Source: Undaria pinnatifida (taxonomy: Eukaryota; Sar; Phaeophyceae; Laminariales; Alariaceae). From it: a DNA stretch of 64,000 nucleotides. The stretch's first letter is position 1. Every line of letters begins with the position of its first letter. Both the position numbers and the translations under genes were made by a program. Shown here one piece after another: positions 27,838 to 40,000 of the stretch. Below the pieces are notes generated by a model. That model was given only the letters and a program-made list of their open reading frames with translations. It searched no databases and was not told the origin of the DNA. The stretch covers positions 6,771,493-6,835,492 of the forward strand of contig JABAKD010000026.1 of NCBI GenBank assembly GCA_012845835.1, written 5' to 3'.

Positions 27838-27964
27838 AGTACGAAGGGGCCAGACACAACCTGCTGCTGCAGAGGAAGCATTTCCTGCAGATAGTCATTG
27901 TCGGGAGTATACTTCGATGTATGCATAGTGCAGCAATACTTGTAGTACAGCAGCATTGTTGTTG
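27838..27964 (+). repeat. About 127-bp dispersed repeat, copy 1
   Basis: It matches 29779-29905 almost throughout (GGGGCCAGACACAACCTGCT ... GTAGTACAGCAGCATT). Confidence 0.8.
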
Positions 27965-28280
27965 TTCTCACATTAACTCGCATAATCGAGTCCGTGGTCA
28001 CAGGACAGGCTCCAGTCACTCTGGAGCTGAGGAATACCCCAGGGAAAAAAACACACACCAAAGGTGGTACACGCATATATCACGGCTGACGCGATTCAGG
28101 ACTCCACCAGAAACATATAAAAGTGAAATCGGGAGTCAGCCTACGATGTGCCAGGTCCATACTGGTGCATACGTCTCACTACTCGCACCTGGAAAAACCG
28201 ACTATACCGCTTGCCACCCAAGAAAGACTACCACGTATATATTGCACGTAGTACCTATCACGACGCATACGCACGACAGA

Positions 28281-28462
28281 CGCAAGTCAATTGGAAAAAA
28301 GAAACAAAGAAAAGAAAATAAGAGAAGGTAAAGGAAAGGAAAGGAAAGAAAAGACAAGGAAGCGAAAAAACGAAAAGGGAAGGGAAAGAAAAGAAAAGAC
28401 AAGAAAAGCAAGAAAAGACAAGACAAGAAGAGGAAGCAAGGAAAGGAAAAGAGAAAAAAATG
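28281..28462. repeat. Long polypurine tract (AAGGAAAGAAAAG)n
   Basis: About 180 bases of almost uninterrupted A/G on the plus strand. Confidence 0.9.
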
Positions 28463-28662
28463 TCAAGCTAGCAGACCCTAGGAACTGACTAAAGACGGCA
28501 TTGGGCTCATCGAGGGTATCAAGTGCGTCATCAATGGCACTGGGGAGAGAACGCAACATGGCGATGAAGTCAGGGCGGTCTTTTCTTGTGACGGCCATTG
28601 GAAGGCCCACAAATTTCAAGACGATGATGGCCAGACCCAGACTTCAGTCTCTTGGGCATGAC

Positions 28663-28931
28663 GCCCCCCCTTCCCCCCTCCCGCCCCCCCCCCCCTCCCC
28701 CCTCCCCCCTCCCCCTCCCCCCTCCCCCCTCCCTCCCCCCCCCTCCCCCTTCTCCCCCTCCCCCATCTCCCCCTCCCCCCTCCCCCCCTCCCCCCTCCGC
28801 CCCCCCCTCTCCCCCCTCCCCCCCCTCCCCCCTCCGCCCCCCCCTCTCCCCCCTCCCCCCCTCCCCCCTCCCCCCCTCCCCCCCTCCCCCCCTCCCCCCC
28901 TCCCCCCCTCCCCCCCTCCCCCCTCCCCCCC
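28663..28931. repeat. (CCCCCCTCC)n polypyrimidine tract
   Basis: About 270 bases of C-runs separated by T or CCT, so the minus strand is packed with G-runs. Long Pro- or Gly-rich ORFs across it are artefacts. Confidence 0.95.
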
Positions 28932-29650
28932 GGCCGCTTAGAGATGCCGACGGTGGATGGCGCTGCCGCAGCCTTTGCGCGTCGCTCTGCAGCTTTGTGT
29001 CTCTCCGTTTCATGCCAATTCCGCATGTACAACTCGGCTCCTTTCTCTACTCGTCGAAACCATCTGCCGGCCTTCTGAGCAGCCTTTCGCCACCCTTCGA
29101 ATTTCATTCCAAAGACCGACATATCCTCCGTCAGATGATCCATCCAGTCCTTCTCTTGCCCCCCTGAGTAGCCCTTACCCTCAACAAGCTCCCCAAACAT
29201 CACCCTCTGTGGCAGACGTTCCTCCCCCATACGTACTACGAATCCCGCAAACAATATCCTCTGTTTGCGCACTATCGCTTCTGTGCTCTGGGAAGCTGTC
29301 TTGGCAAGCGCGTCGGCGTACGATAGGGTGTGGTGGTCGCGCTTCCGTTTCCGCCATCCGAGGCATCGGAGGAGCATGGAGTGGTGATCCCGTCATAGCC
29401 TGTCATAGTCAGGCTTGTTCGGGCTCCACGTCATGCAACCGTAAAGCAGTGTCTCGACCGCCTAAGCAGTGTCTCGACCGCCTCAGCTTTCAGCAACCGC
29501 ACCTTCAACCGTAAGCGCACACCCGGGCGATCATAGATTTCCATCTTTTACCGCTGGAAGCACGCCCAGGCCCTTTGAAGACGCCGCAGTTATTTCAATG
29601 CTAAGGTCTCTGTCTGCGGTGACAGCCCCGCCCGAGTACATACAGGTCAC
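28932..29650 (-). mobile_element. LINE reverse-transcriptase C-terminal fragment
   Basis: Reading leftward from about 29645: GGAVTADRDLSIEIT, then, after frame breaks, a segment with an 18-bp tandem duplication near 29446-29490. An open stretch follows (29377 to about 28932) with MLLRCLGWRKRKRDHH, RILFAGFVVRMGEERLPQRV and FGMKFEGWRKAAQKAGRWF. The RRxLxxAGxVxRMxxxRLPxRVMFGEL pattern is typical of the tail that follows non-LTR reverse transcriptases. The polymerase core is absent and frameshifts make it a relic. Confidence 0.75.
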
Positions 29651-30425
29651 TGCATGATCGCCTGACAACCTCTGCCAAACGAAGGAGCATATGCCTAGCG
29701 AAGTAACGTAATTGAGCGCGGGCACATCAAGCGTGCCTTTCAAAACACTGACGATTTGCACTTCTCCCCCTCGTGTTCAATACGAAGGGGCCAGACACAA
29801 CCTGCTGCTGCAGAGGAGGCCTTTTCTGCAGATAGTCATCGTCGGGAGTATACTTCGATGTATACATAGTACAGCAAAACTTATAGTACAGCAGCATTAT
29901 TGTTGTAATAGAGGTCACTGCATGATCGCTTGACAACCTCTGCCAAACGAAGTAGCATATGCCTAGCGAAGTAATGTAATTGAGCGCGGGCACATCAAGC
30001 GTTCCTTTCAAAACACTGACTATTTGCACTTCTGTGCCTCGTGTTCAACGGTGGTGACCTTGCATGACCACATCACCTCGCTTGCTGTATTTGTATAATG
30101 TATTTCTCTGTCTTAGAATTGACGATCTCAGAGCCCCACTTCGGCACGGTGAAAATCATGGGTGTATAATCGTACATCAGCTAATAATAATGTGCAAAGG
30201 AAGTACAGGCAGATATGTTAAATTGCGGTAGACCACACTACCAACCTATTACGTAGGGTATTTCGTACCTACTGTCTGCATGATCGCCCCCCAACCTCTG
30301 CCAAACGCAGTAGCATATGCCTAACGAAGTAACGTTATTGAGCGCGGTCGTATGAAGCGTTCCTTTCAAAACACTGACGATTTGCACTACTCCCCCTCGG
30401 ACTCAATGGTGGTGACATTGGTGGT
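29640..30425. repeat. Three copies of a dispersed 120-140-bp repeat plus copy 2 of the 127-bp repeat
   Basis: GGTCACTGCATGATCGC ... CACTTCTCCCCCTCGTG occurs at about 29644-29780, 29912-30050 and (more diverged) 30275-30420. Copy 2 of the 127-bp family sits between the first two at 29779-29905. Confidence 0.8.
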
Positions 30426-31692
30426 GACATTGCATGACCACATCACCTCGCTTGTTGTATTTTGCAATATGTATCTCTGTCTTATAATTGCCACCTCAGA
30501 GGCCCACATCGGCACGGTAAAATCATGGTAGCTACATGGTTGCAGCTATCACGGTAAAATCATGGTAGCTACATGGTTGCAGCTATCGATTGAAATGTTC
30601 TATCTTGCCACCCATGTACAATGGCACACCACAAAGCTATAACACATTGTACACCACACCTAAAAATTTGTTCGTTACACCACACCTAGCATCAAATCTC
30701 CTAGAAAAATAAACAATACGGATTTATAAGTTTCCGCGCACAGACTGAGTTGTCCCCCACCCCCGATCCCTCTTGTTCAAACGTCCCACCTAAAATCAAA
30801 ATCTGCGAGAGTAATAAACACTACCAGGCAGTTGATATCACCTCATTATCTTTCTAGCCATCCATGTCGCAGCTCCAATTCACCCCCCCCCCCCCCCCCC
30901 CCCTTTCCCCCGCTCCCTCTTGTTCAAACACCTCACCTAAAATCAAAATCTGTCAGAGTAATAAACACTACTAGGCAGTTGATGTCACCTCATTATATTT
31001 CTAGCTGTTCATGCCGTAGCTCCAATTCACCCCCCCCCCAACGCCCCCTCCTTCCCTACCACCCGCACCAGCGCCTAGACCTAGCACCACGCGTATAGCA
31101 AGCCCCTACATCTATGCGACCTAAAGCTGTTGGAAACCCCCCTTCCCCCCAACCTCTTCGAACACTCCGCCCTCTCCTCACTGGTTGTACCACTTACAGG
31201 ATATACATGATGAACTGATGCATTCCTTCCACAACCGTCAGATTTGTCCCCGTAAAGGATTAATAGTTTCCGCGCACAGATTGAGTTACGCTCCCCCCCC
31301 CCCCCTCCCGCCCGCTGTTCAAACCCAGGCCCCCACGCCCTTAAAAACCCCGCCCTCCCCTCACCGGTTATACGACTTACAGGATACACTTGATAAACTG
31401 ATGCATTTCCTTCCTCACACAGCTGTCAGATTTTGTCCCCGTTTATAGCTTCCGCGCGCAGATTGATGATCATCCTGTTGACCCTGGTACAAGCTACACT
31501 GTAGTTCCAAGGGGAGTCGCCGACCTATATCCTTAATGAGGACACAAACCCAGTAATACGCGCGGTCGGAGTATCACATACAGCTTGCAAAGATGAGTTT
31601 CGACACAATCTTTTTGATCTCACAGGTGGAGTGCATTTTTATTTTTGTAATATACAGGTACGGTATGGTGTTTCTCGCATTACCTTCAGGTG
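30426..31692. repeat. Composite C-rich repeat with MSFD module, copy 1
   Basis: Units of about 120-150 bases contain a poly-C run, TTGTTCAAAC, CACCTAAAATC and GATATCACCTCATTAT. They are followed at 31470-31640 by a conserved segment (GGGGAGTCGCCGACCTATAT ... AGCTTGCAAAGATG) and a short ORF start at 31593. The same order occurs at 51700-53140, so this is one composite element in two copies. A perfect 32-bp duplication lies at 30507-30590. Confidence 0.8.
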
Positions 31693-31863
31693 TTCTCTTG
31701 GGGAGTACAGATACAGCACCGGCCCTCTCGCAAGAAACCTGGGATCGGGCTCAAACTTACTTTCTTATTTCGGTCCCCGAGAAGACGTGTATGCAAGCAG
31801 TAGTGCAGAAGCGTTTTTCTGCACGCATGGTGCCCTCATTTGTCATTCCTACTCCTGATGAAG

Positions 31864-32594
31864 TCAACTTCCAGAGGAAGAAGTCAACTTTCTCTTCAGC
31901 TTTTGGCTGTGAGTTCGGCTCAGAGCTTTCGCAATTCTTTCAATTCTTCGAGAGGCTGACTTTCTTGTGAGTTGGTTTCTTGCGAACGGGCCGGCGCTGT
32001 CTGTGGTCTGTGCCGTGCTGCTGTGCGTGTGCGTGCACCAGAGAAGGTGGCGTCTCTTTCGTTTTTCACAGTCGACAAGTCGCCTCGTCTCGAATCCATA
32101 CGCGTAAATAACTACTAAATAACTACGCTCGAGACTTGACTCCACTGCAGTCGTAGCCGACTTGTCTCGCGCATGCTTGGCATCCGGCGCGTGACTTCGC
32201 TGCAGCTCTTCCGTCGCGTGACTTCGCTGCAGCTCTTCCGTCGACGGGTAGCGGGCCGTTCGGCTTGCTTGTGTCTCGCGCCAAAGGCTTGCATCCCCGT
32301 TATGTTGCCATCTCGTGCTCTTGCCGCTGCTGCTACGGCGGCGGTTGCCGTGCCCACTGCGGCTCCTCGCTCGACCCGCGCTCCAACTTGCTGTATACTC
32401 TTGAGGATTCGACACCTCAGGAAGCTTACCGCTATCGACACTCCCTTTCCCGGCACATCGCGCCTCGACGCCGCGGCGGTAACTTTATAACGAGCGAAGC
32501 GAGTTTTTAGTTTATCCACGTTTTCACGGTCGCCAAATGATGTAGAGTCCCCGTTTGAGCTCGGTGAAGCCGGAGATCTGCGCGTTCCGACCAA
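31864..32594 (-). other. GC-rich region with overlapping hypothetical ORFs
   Basis: A 160-codon minus-strand frame (32594-32115) starting MVGTRRSPASPSSNG overlaps a second frame (32415-31864). Both cross a perfect 27-bp direct repeat (about 32187-32240). Composition is Arg/Ser/Ala-rich. No domain is recognised. It could be the first exon of a gene or a retroelement fragment. Confidence 0.2.
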
Positions 32595-32599
32595 AACTC

Positions 32600-33189
32600 T
32601 CCGAGTAATACGTTTGGTCCTGTGTCCTCCACCCGCACACAGAGCAGCAGTTGACTACAGTAACCAAGATCCACCCGCACCCACGGCAGTTGACAACAGG
32701 TTACACCTCGGACATATCACGATCTAGATAATCTATTTAGATAATCTATATCGTATATCTGCCGTTTTGAGATGGTATTCGTGATATATATAGGGAGTAC
32801 AGGGGCAACCCTGGAAACAATTGCTAGATCATGCAGCTCGTACGGTTCCCACCCAGTGACATGAGCTAGACCATACAGATATTCGCTAAAGTATCTGCTG
32901 TAGATCGCCACGTGGGCATGTGTGATCTGTCGGACGTATGCAAAAGTTGCACCAGCGCGAATTTTTAGCGAGAGCTACCCTCGTACCCTTTCAGAACTGA
33001 AAAAAAAAAGTGTCACACGAAATCCAAGTACGATTGCTGTGTTCCCGGAAAAGTGGGTGCAGTACTAACGGGTTAACCCTCACCCCTCCCTCAAAACATG
33101 CCTCCTATGATATCCTTCGCGGCCCTTGTCCTTCGCGCGGACGGCGTGCGATTGCCGCCGTATCCACCCGCCTACGGGTACGTTTGAAA
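32600..33189. other. Gene-free spacer upstream of ATG4 exons
   Basis: Expected to contain the missing 5' exon(s) of ATG4, but no candidate fits the required phase (one base carried over) and the conserved N-terminal motif of the family. Confidence 0.3.
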
Positions 33190-33668
33190 CCTGGGGATGA
33201 ACCTATTAATAGGATATTCACCTTTTGAACCCCGGGGATATACGCAGGACATGAAACCCGGGGATGTACCCAGGACATCTATGAAACCCGGGGGTGTACG
33301 CATGATATACCCTTATTAAACCCGGGGATGTCCCTAGGATAGCCCCTATGAAAACCGGGATGCACGCAGGATGTGAAACCCGGGGATGTACACATGATAT
33401 CGTCTATGTAATCCGGGGATGTACGCAGGATATCCCCCTATGAAACCCGGGGAGATACCCAGGATATTTCCCTATGAAACTCGGGAATATGAGCAGGATG
33501 CGCCCCTATGAAACCCGGGGATGTGCCATTGATACCCCCCTGTGAAACCGGAGGATGTGCCGGGGATGTCCCCCTATGAAGCCCGGGGATGTACGCAGGA
33601 CATCTCCCTATGAAATCCGGGGATGTGCCAAAAATAGCCTCCTATGTAACCCGGGTTGTACCCATGAT
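33190..33668. repeat. Minisatellite with GAAACCCGGGGATGTACGCA core
   Basis: About 14 degenerate units of 30-36 bases end about 40 bases before the first recognised ATG4 exon. Most units carry the pentamer ATGTA or ATGTG after CCGGGG. Confidence 0.9.
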
Positions 33669-33708
33669 GTCCCCTGACGACTACATCTCTTTACCAAACC
33701 CCCCGCAG

Positions 33709-33921
33709 AGCTTCGAGAAGAGGAGAGGCGACTGGACGTGTTTTCTACGATGTGGATAAGCTACCGCAGCGGCTTCCCGAAGATGGAACCTTACGGATAC
33801 ACGGATGACTCCGGCTGGGGATGCATGCTACGGAGCGCACAGATGCTCATGACGCAGGCTCTGCAGCGCCATACTCTCGGCAGGTGCACGCGGTTGATGT
33901 TGTTGTTGGTGCTGCTGCTGC

Positions 33922-33964
<43 letters not shown>

Positions 33965-34000
33965 GCTGTTGCTGTTGCTGTTGTTGTTGTTGTTGTTGTT

Positions 34001-34071
<71 letters not shown>

Positions 34072-37000
34072 GCTGTTGTTGTTGTTGTTGTTGTTTTAGT
34101 GTCGCTGTTCTCATGTTAATTCACGGCCATAAACTAGTTCTTGTGGCACAGAACGGGCTCCTCTAAGCAGTACCAGGTATGTGCGAGGGAGTGACTACGA
34201 TACAGATAGTAGGATGCTATAAAACGTGGTTCCATATTTGCTGCACTGCTGTATGTAGTGTTTACGACTAACCCGGCTTCGACAAAATAGTTGAAAATGC
34301 ACCCCAACTCTTCGCTTCAGATTTTCTCGAGAATACTCCCAGGCGGTTGGGGTTAGGGCTAGGGTTGGAGTTGGAGTTGAAGATGAGAGTCACGTATAAT
34401 CTCAACCAAGTTTTCGAAGCCGGGCGAAGTCGTAAAAATAAGTCTTGCTCTTTCCCATTGTGTCTCACGTTTCGCCGGCCGTCTTCCTTCCTTGGACCCT
34501 TTTGTTTTTTGTACGGGGGGGTGTCCGCCCACCCCTCCCACCGCTGTGGATGTGACGGTCAAAGTTGCAGGAGATGGGCAAGCATCAAGTTGTCAGTCGG
34601 TCAAGGCTGCCTGTCAAGGGGTTTTCATCCGTCTAGACGGGTTGTCCCCCATCACCCTGGTAGAATATAGCTTCATGACGTGCGTGGAAACCCTTTTTTT
34701 TCGATACGTTTTCAAAACCATGGTAAGGGGTGTACTATACGATAGAGGTTATCACTTTTCGTCTCAATTTTTTTCTGAATGACGGAACTTCTTCAACAAA
34801 AAAATCGTCGGGAATACGCCTTTTTTTTGCATTCTCGTCTTGTACCTAGTCCATGGGATTTTTCATCCGGCAGCAGTTTTGTTGTTCTCCAAATCAGTTT
34901 TTGGGGGAGGTCGTAAGCTCCCAAATTGAAGAATCTCAGAAAAACAGTGGTGCATCTCTATCGTAGCACGCGTTAAGCAAGGAGTTTCTTTCGTGTCCCC
35001 GGCGTTTTGCAGTAAAGGATGCCTGTCAAGGCTGTCTAGGGGTGAGAGTCCCGTCTTCGGACATCTTTGGTGACGGGTTTCGTACGTTTCCAAACCAACT
35101 TCAGACGCTTCTCAATTTTTCCGACGACCCCAGACCCGTGCTACAGTAGGAGTAGTAGTTTTTGGCTAAAACATTCCTCACGTGAGACAGATCGTGGATA
35201 GATGCCCGCTTGATGATCTAGATATTTCAGGGAAGATCTGTATGGTCTATAGCTCATATTGACCGGTGGAAGCCGTGCGATCTGCATGATGTAGCGCATG
35301 CTAAAGGGGTTGGATCTGTACTCCTCTTTTGTATACAGATCCTGCACAACATCTCATTAACGACAGCTATAGGATCTATCTACTGTAGATGATCTATATG
35401 ATCTGTGTGATATATATGATATGTATGTGTATTATCTATATGGTCTGTATGATTTCTATGATATACATGATCTGTATGATCCGTGTGATCTATCTGTCCG
35501 AGGTGTTAATATATTTCGATCGATGGGGCCCCTCAACTGAAGAGGTATGTGTACTCCAAATCGTTGTCATGCCATTGATGATTTTCCGATATTTTTCGTG
35601 TTGTAACTAGACCAATGGGATCGTGCTCTCAGATTTTCCCTTTAATCCTTTTTTCCAACTCCTATTTGTTGTCGTAGTCTAATCCAAAGTGTTTTTTCCC
35701 CATGTCGGGAGTGCGGTGCTAAAAAGGTTATAGAGATAGATCCTCATGTGAGGAGATTAAAACCAAATGGGTGCGCTGTTAACGTATCATAGTATCCGTT
35801 ATTCACCTTTTGGCGCTGCCTGCACCCTCGTTCCGGCCCCAACTACTTGAAAACTAGAGTTGGATAATGTTCGCAGCGGTAAAAACGCCTCTCTACATAT
35901 ATTGTAGCACCCTTGCCGGGGTCACAACCGACCGAACCAAAATCGACTCGATGCTTTACGCTCTCAATTTTTTTTTGTGCGTCCGCTTTCTTTTTTTTTG
36001 GGTGGCCGATAATCGTTTCGTGGCGCGGCAGGTCTTGGCGTGTTCCTCGCACCCTGGAAGAACGCCTCCGTGTACCGGAGTACCGATCGCTCGTCCGACT
36101 CTTTGCGGACCATCCTGGAGAGGGTAGCCTTTTCTCGATACACAACATGTGCCAGGTGGGATGCAGTAACACATAGAGGGGAGGGGGAAGTGAAAGGGAG
36201 AGAGGGGAAGAGGCAGACAGGCAAACCGAGGGGAGAGGGGGAAGGGGAGAGGAGGGAGGGAGGAAAACGCGGACAGAGAAACATGATGGGGAAGGCGGGG
36301 AGGGGAGGGGAGGGGGACGGAATGGGCGAGGGAGGGGGGGGGGGGGGGGTGGAAGGAGGAGGAGGTAGGGGTAAGGGGGAGGAGTAGGGGTAAGGTTGAG
36401 AGGGGTATAGGGGGGGCAAGGTGACTTGGCATATATTTTTTAGCACCTTTACGGCCGTTGAGCCGAGTATCACCAGCAAAGATAGCTACCTGGCATACAC
36501 TTTTTCGACCACCCGGTTCAAGACGTTCGGGCAGATGAGACCAAGTAAATCGGCTTGTCCCTATTTGATCCTACGTCAGATACCTAGGAGGACGCCATAG
36601 TCCAGTCCACGAGCGTATGAGCGCCCTGTCGTGCCTGCACAGAGGCACCTCTGGCTGCCGCTTCAACGGCTGCAGCAATACCTGGTGCATTTGCTGGTTG
36701 ACCTTGCTGCACCCCAAAAAACATACGAAAACGTATTATACCTGGTACGAATATCCAAACATGACATTGTACTCCAATTTAGTACCGATTTTGGTCTTGT
36801 CCCAGATTTAGACCAAAAAAGGTTTAAATTACAGGATACGATCTAGCCTCTGAGCTAAGACCACCGACATTACCTGTTCCAAGGTGGTCTTAACGTGGGT
36901 ATACCACTGCATGTGGAAGCCGCGGGAGGGAAGGCATGTGTTCTTGCCAGTAGGTGGCTGTCCGCCGTTTCTTTATGCCAACTTTTGTTGGTCGTTTTAG

Positions 37001-40000
37001 TTTACCCGCTTATGGACCCTCCGAGATCGTTCCTTTCTAGATGTAAGTCAAACGTGTTACAGGGTGTGCCCCTCCCCGGTGGCCTGCTGCTGTGTCGCCC
37101 GCAAGGCAGCCCCCGACTCCTCAGCGCTCTGCTTTTGGTCGGTTCTGCAGCCTGCTAAGAAAACACCTGTTGGGGCTATGAATAGGGTTCGGCAGTCGAT
37201 CACAAACTTGTCGAACTTGATATATCTGGATTCTTCTAGAAAAACATGCCTGTTATCTACATGATAGTCATGTATCCCCGGGGCCAACCACCCCGACTTC
37301 ATTCGCTGTGAACGCCGCACTGCCTATAGAGTCCCCGCTCTCTCCTTCCCTCCTCGCCTTTCGGCCACTCGGGCAGGTGGGCATCCGATACGACAAACTT
37401 CCGGGAGAGTGGTACGGGCCGACTACGGCTGCGTGCGTGCTGCGCGACATCTCGGAGCTCCACGCTGCGCGCTTGTCGGGCGCGCGGCTTCCGAAAGACG
37501 ATTCGTCTCGATGTCCCCCGCCGCCTACGCCCTCCCCACCGATGCCTCCGCAGGTGCCGTCGCCGGCGGAGTCACCTCTGTCGACCGCGAACGCGGGGCC
37601 TGGGGTGGCCGCGGCGTCGCAAGGCTTGGGAGAAGGCGTTCCTCCGGCGGGGGTGGGGGGCAACGGGCGGAAAAATTCCGCACGGGCAGATAGAATGGTA
37701 GCACCGGCTGCAGAGGGAGGGGTGGGGGCACAGCTGGAGGGACGGCAGCGCGGCGCTAAGCGACCGTGTAGTGCGGCTTCGCCCACCGAGAACGGCCAAG
37801 CTAATAGCGGCAGCAGCGACGGTGGTAGCAAGAGCGGTGGTTGTAGCGGTGGTGGTGGCGGTGGTGGTTATGGTGATAGCGGTGGCTTAGGTAGTGATGG
37901 TGGTGGTGGTGATGGTGATGGCGGTGGTGGCGGAGATGGAAGCCATGGGAGCGGCGGGAGCGGCGTGGCGTTCCCTTCGTCGCGACCCCTTCGCGTGTTC
38001 GTATCCCAGGGGGATGTGGTTTACATTGACGAGGTCGAGGCGGCGGCAACTCGGGGGAGCGACAAAGCAGCAGCAGCGGCAGCAGCAGCGGCAGCGAACG
38101 GGAACAGTACCACCGCTGCGAATGGTAACGGTGATGCGGGTACCGGGAAGACAAACACCAGTACAGGCGCCCTTGAGAACGCGGCGGGGGTCGAAAAAGG
38201 AGGCGGCACATCGGGGGGGGGAAGAACGCGAGGTCGACGGCCGGCAGCAGCCGCGGCCGGAAATTCGGGCAAGGGTCCGAAAGAGGATGGACGCTCACCG
38301 GCATTTTTCGATCCTTTGCTTAACCCGGGAAGCGGTGGGGACTGGGACCGGGCGGAGGAGGCGTGGTCGAGCGCGGTGCTGCTGCTGGTGCCGTTGAGAT
38401 TGGGGCTGGACGAGCTTAGCACGGGTTACATTCCAAGTGAGTCAAATCGGGGTAGAGCTCGGGCGGCGGGTGGCGCTGTCCGTTATGGATGGATGGATGG
38501 ATCGGTGGGTGGGTGGGTGGGTGGGTGGGCGAATGGAGTCAGCTTTGGCCTGATTTGGCGCGGGCGTGTGGCGAGATGCGTGTTTCGACCCCGCTATTGT
38601 TTTCGTGGAAACAGCATAACGACAGCCGCCGGCGTATAGTCAAGTTCCCCTTTTTTCACCCAGACAATCGCTCGCAATAATCACACCACCAGGTCTCGGT
38701 GGGGATTCAAATACAAACACTAATCGTATGTTCCGGTCGGCAGTTTTCGGCACGAAGAAGAGTTGGATGGGTGTACTTCGAAGTATGCTTGTTTTTCTTC
38801 GTCGCTGTGGTGGTGTGGACGGGAGCGGCTGAAAGGTTGACGTGCGTCGTCGGTTTCGTGTTGCTGGTTTCAACGGCGCGCCGTGAGCCTTAGGCCTCCC
38901 TTTCTCTGTACGAACCTGAATGTTTCTTCGGTTTATAGTTTTGTGTTTGCGCCCTCTGCGTTTTCCTTGCATACCATCCCGAAGATGTTCGCCTGATATT
39001 AATATCGCAATGCCCTTCCACGCCATGCCATCGCGCAATGCAAGGTTTGCTGGAGATGCTTCGGGTACCGCAGTCTTTGGGCTTCCTGGGCGGCAGACCG
39101 AACCATGCGATCTACTTCGTCGGGGCCCAAGGTATTGTCGTCTTCAGGATTCTGTGTGCGGTCGTCGAATCGGTGCTGATGCACCACGGACAGTATGGTC
39201 TATGATACACCACGGAGAGTATGGTCTATCTGGCGTGCGTTGACGTACACCCCGATATACTTCGTCGACAACCTGCTGTGTTTTAACGACGGTTGACTCT
39301 CAGGGCCGCGATTTATTTGTTTGGTTAGCCGAACTGCGTTGTGTCGAATGAACGAGAGTTGCCGAGTCTCACAATTCGCGTTGTGCAAAATCTCCGCCTG
39401 TACTCCTACGATACTTGGTGCGCAGGAGACACGTTGACAGGGTTAGACCCGCATACCACCCAAGCGGCTCCAGACATGGGCGGAGCCTTCCCTTCGGAGG
39501 TGAGCCTGGCTTTCACTATGGTAAATCACTCTAGTAAATCACTCTATCGCGACTTGATGTAACCGGTGATGACGGGAGCAGAATGTCGATCAAGCTCGTA
39601 AAAAAAAACTGTTTTCAAACGTGTATGTTTACGTCGCCACATTACAATTACGTCAATGTTGCTTTTTAGTTTGTTTTCCATCTCCGACTGCTGTCTATCT
39701 TGGTGCATTACAACGCGTTTGTTCGCGGGGCAATGTATTGTATGCTTGTGTGAGTCCGGGTATATGGCCTGGTCCGTTTACGTCTCATTTCCCTCTCGGT
39801 GTCGCGGAACGACGCAGGATTGTTTGCATCCCAGTATATGGCCTTGTTCGGTTGACGTCTTGGTTCTTCGCCCTCTGTCTGCCTTGTCTTCCCACATGGT
39901 TCGTTGGCGTATCGTTCCCTCAGCCTGCTTTTTATTCCTCCGAAACGTCACGTGTCTGATTAGTTTACGTCTTGATTGTTCTCCCTTCGAACGGCTGCTA

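Noticed and set aside
28616..29377. Long Pro-rich and Gly-rich ORFs
   Set aside because: They are six-frame read-through of the C-run tract; only the 28932-29377 part on the minus strand has LINE homology.
33099..33177. Candidate 5' exon of ATG4 ending at a GTACGT donor
   Set aside because: The frame that would join exon 33709 contains a stop, and no ATG4 N-terminal motif is present.
33190..33668. CRISPR-like array
   Set aside because: Units are degenerate and contiguous, without unique spacers; it is a eukaryotic minisatellite.
33738..34166. ORF with polyLeu/polyCys and an opposite polyGln ORF
   Set aside because: The coding part ends at the 33883 donor; the rest is an intronic TTG repeat.
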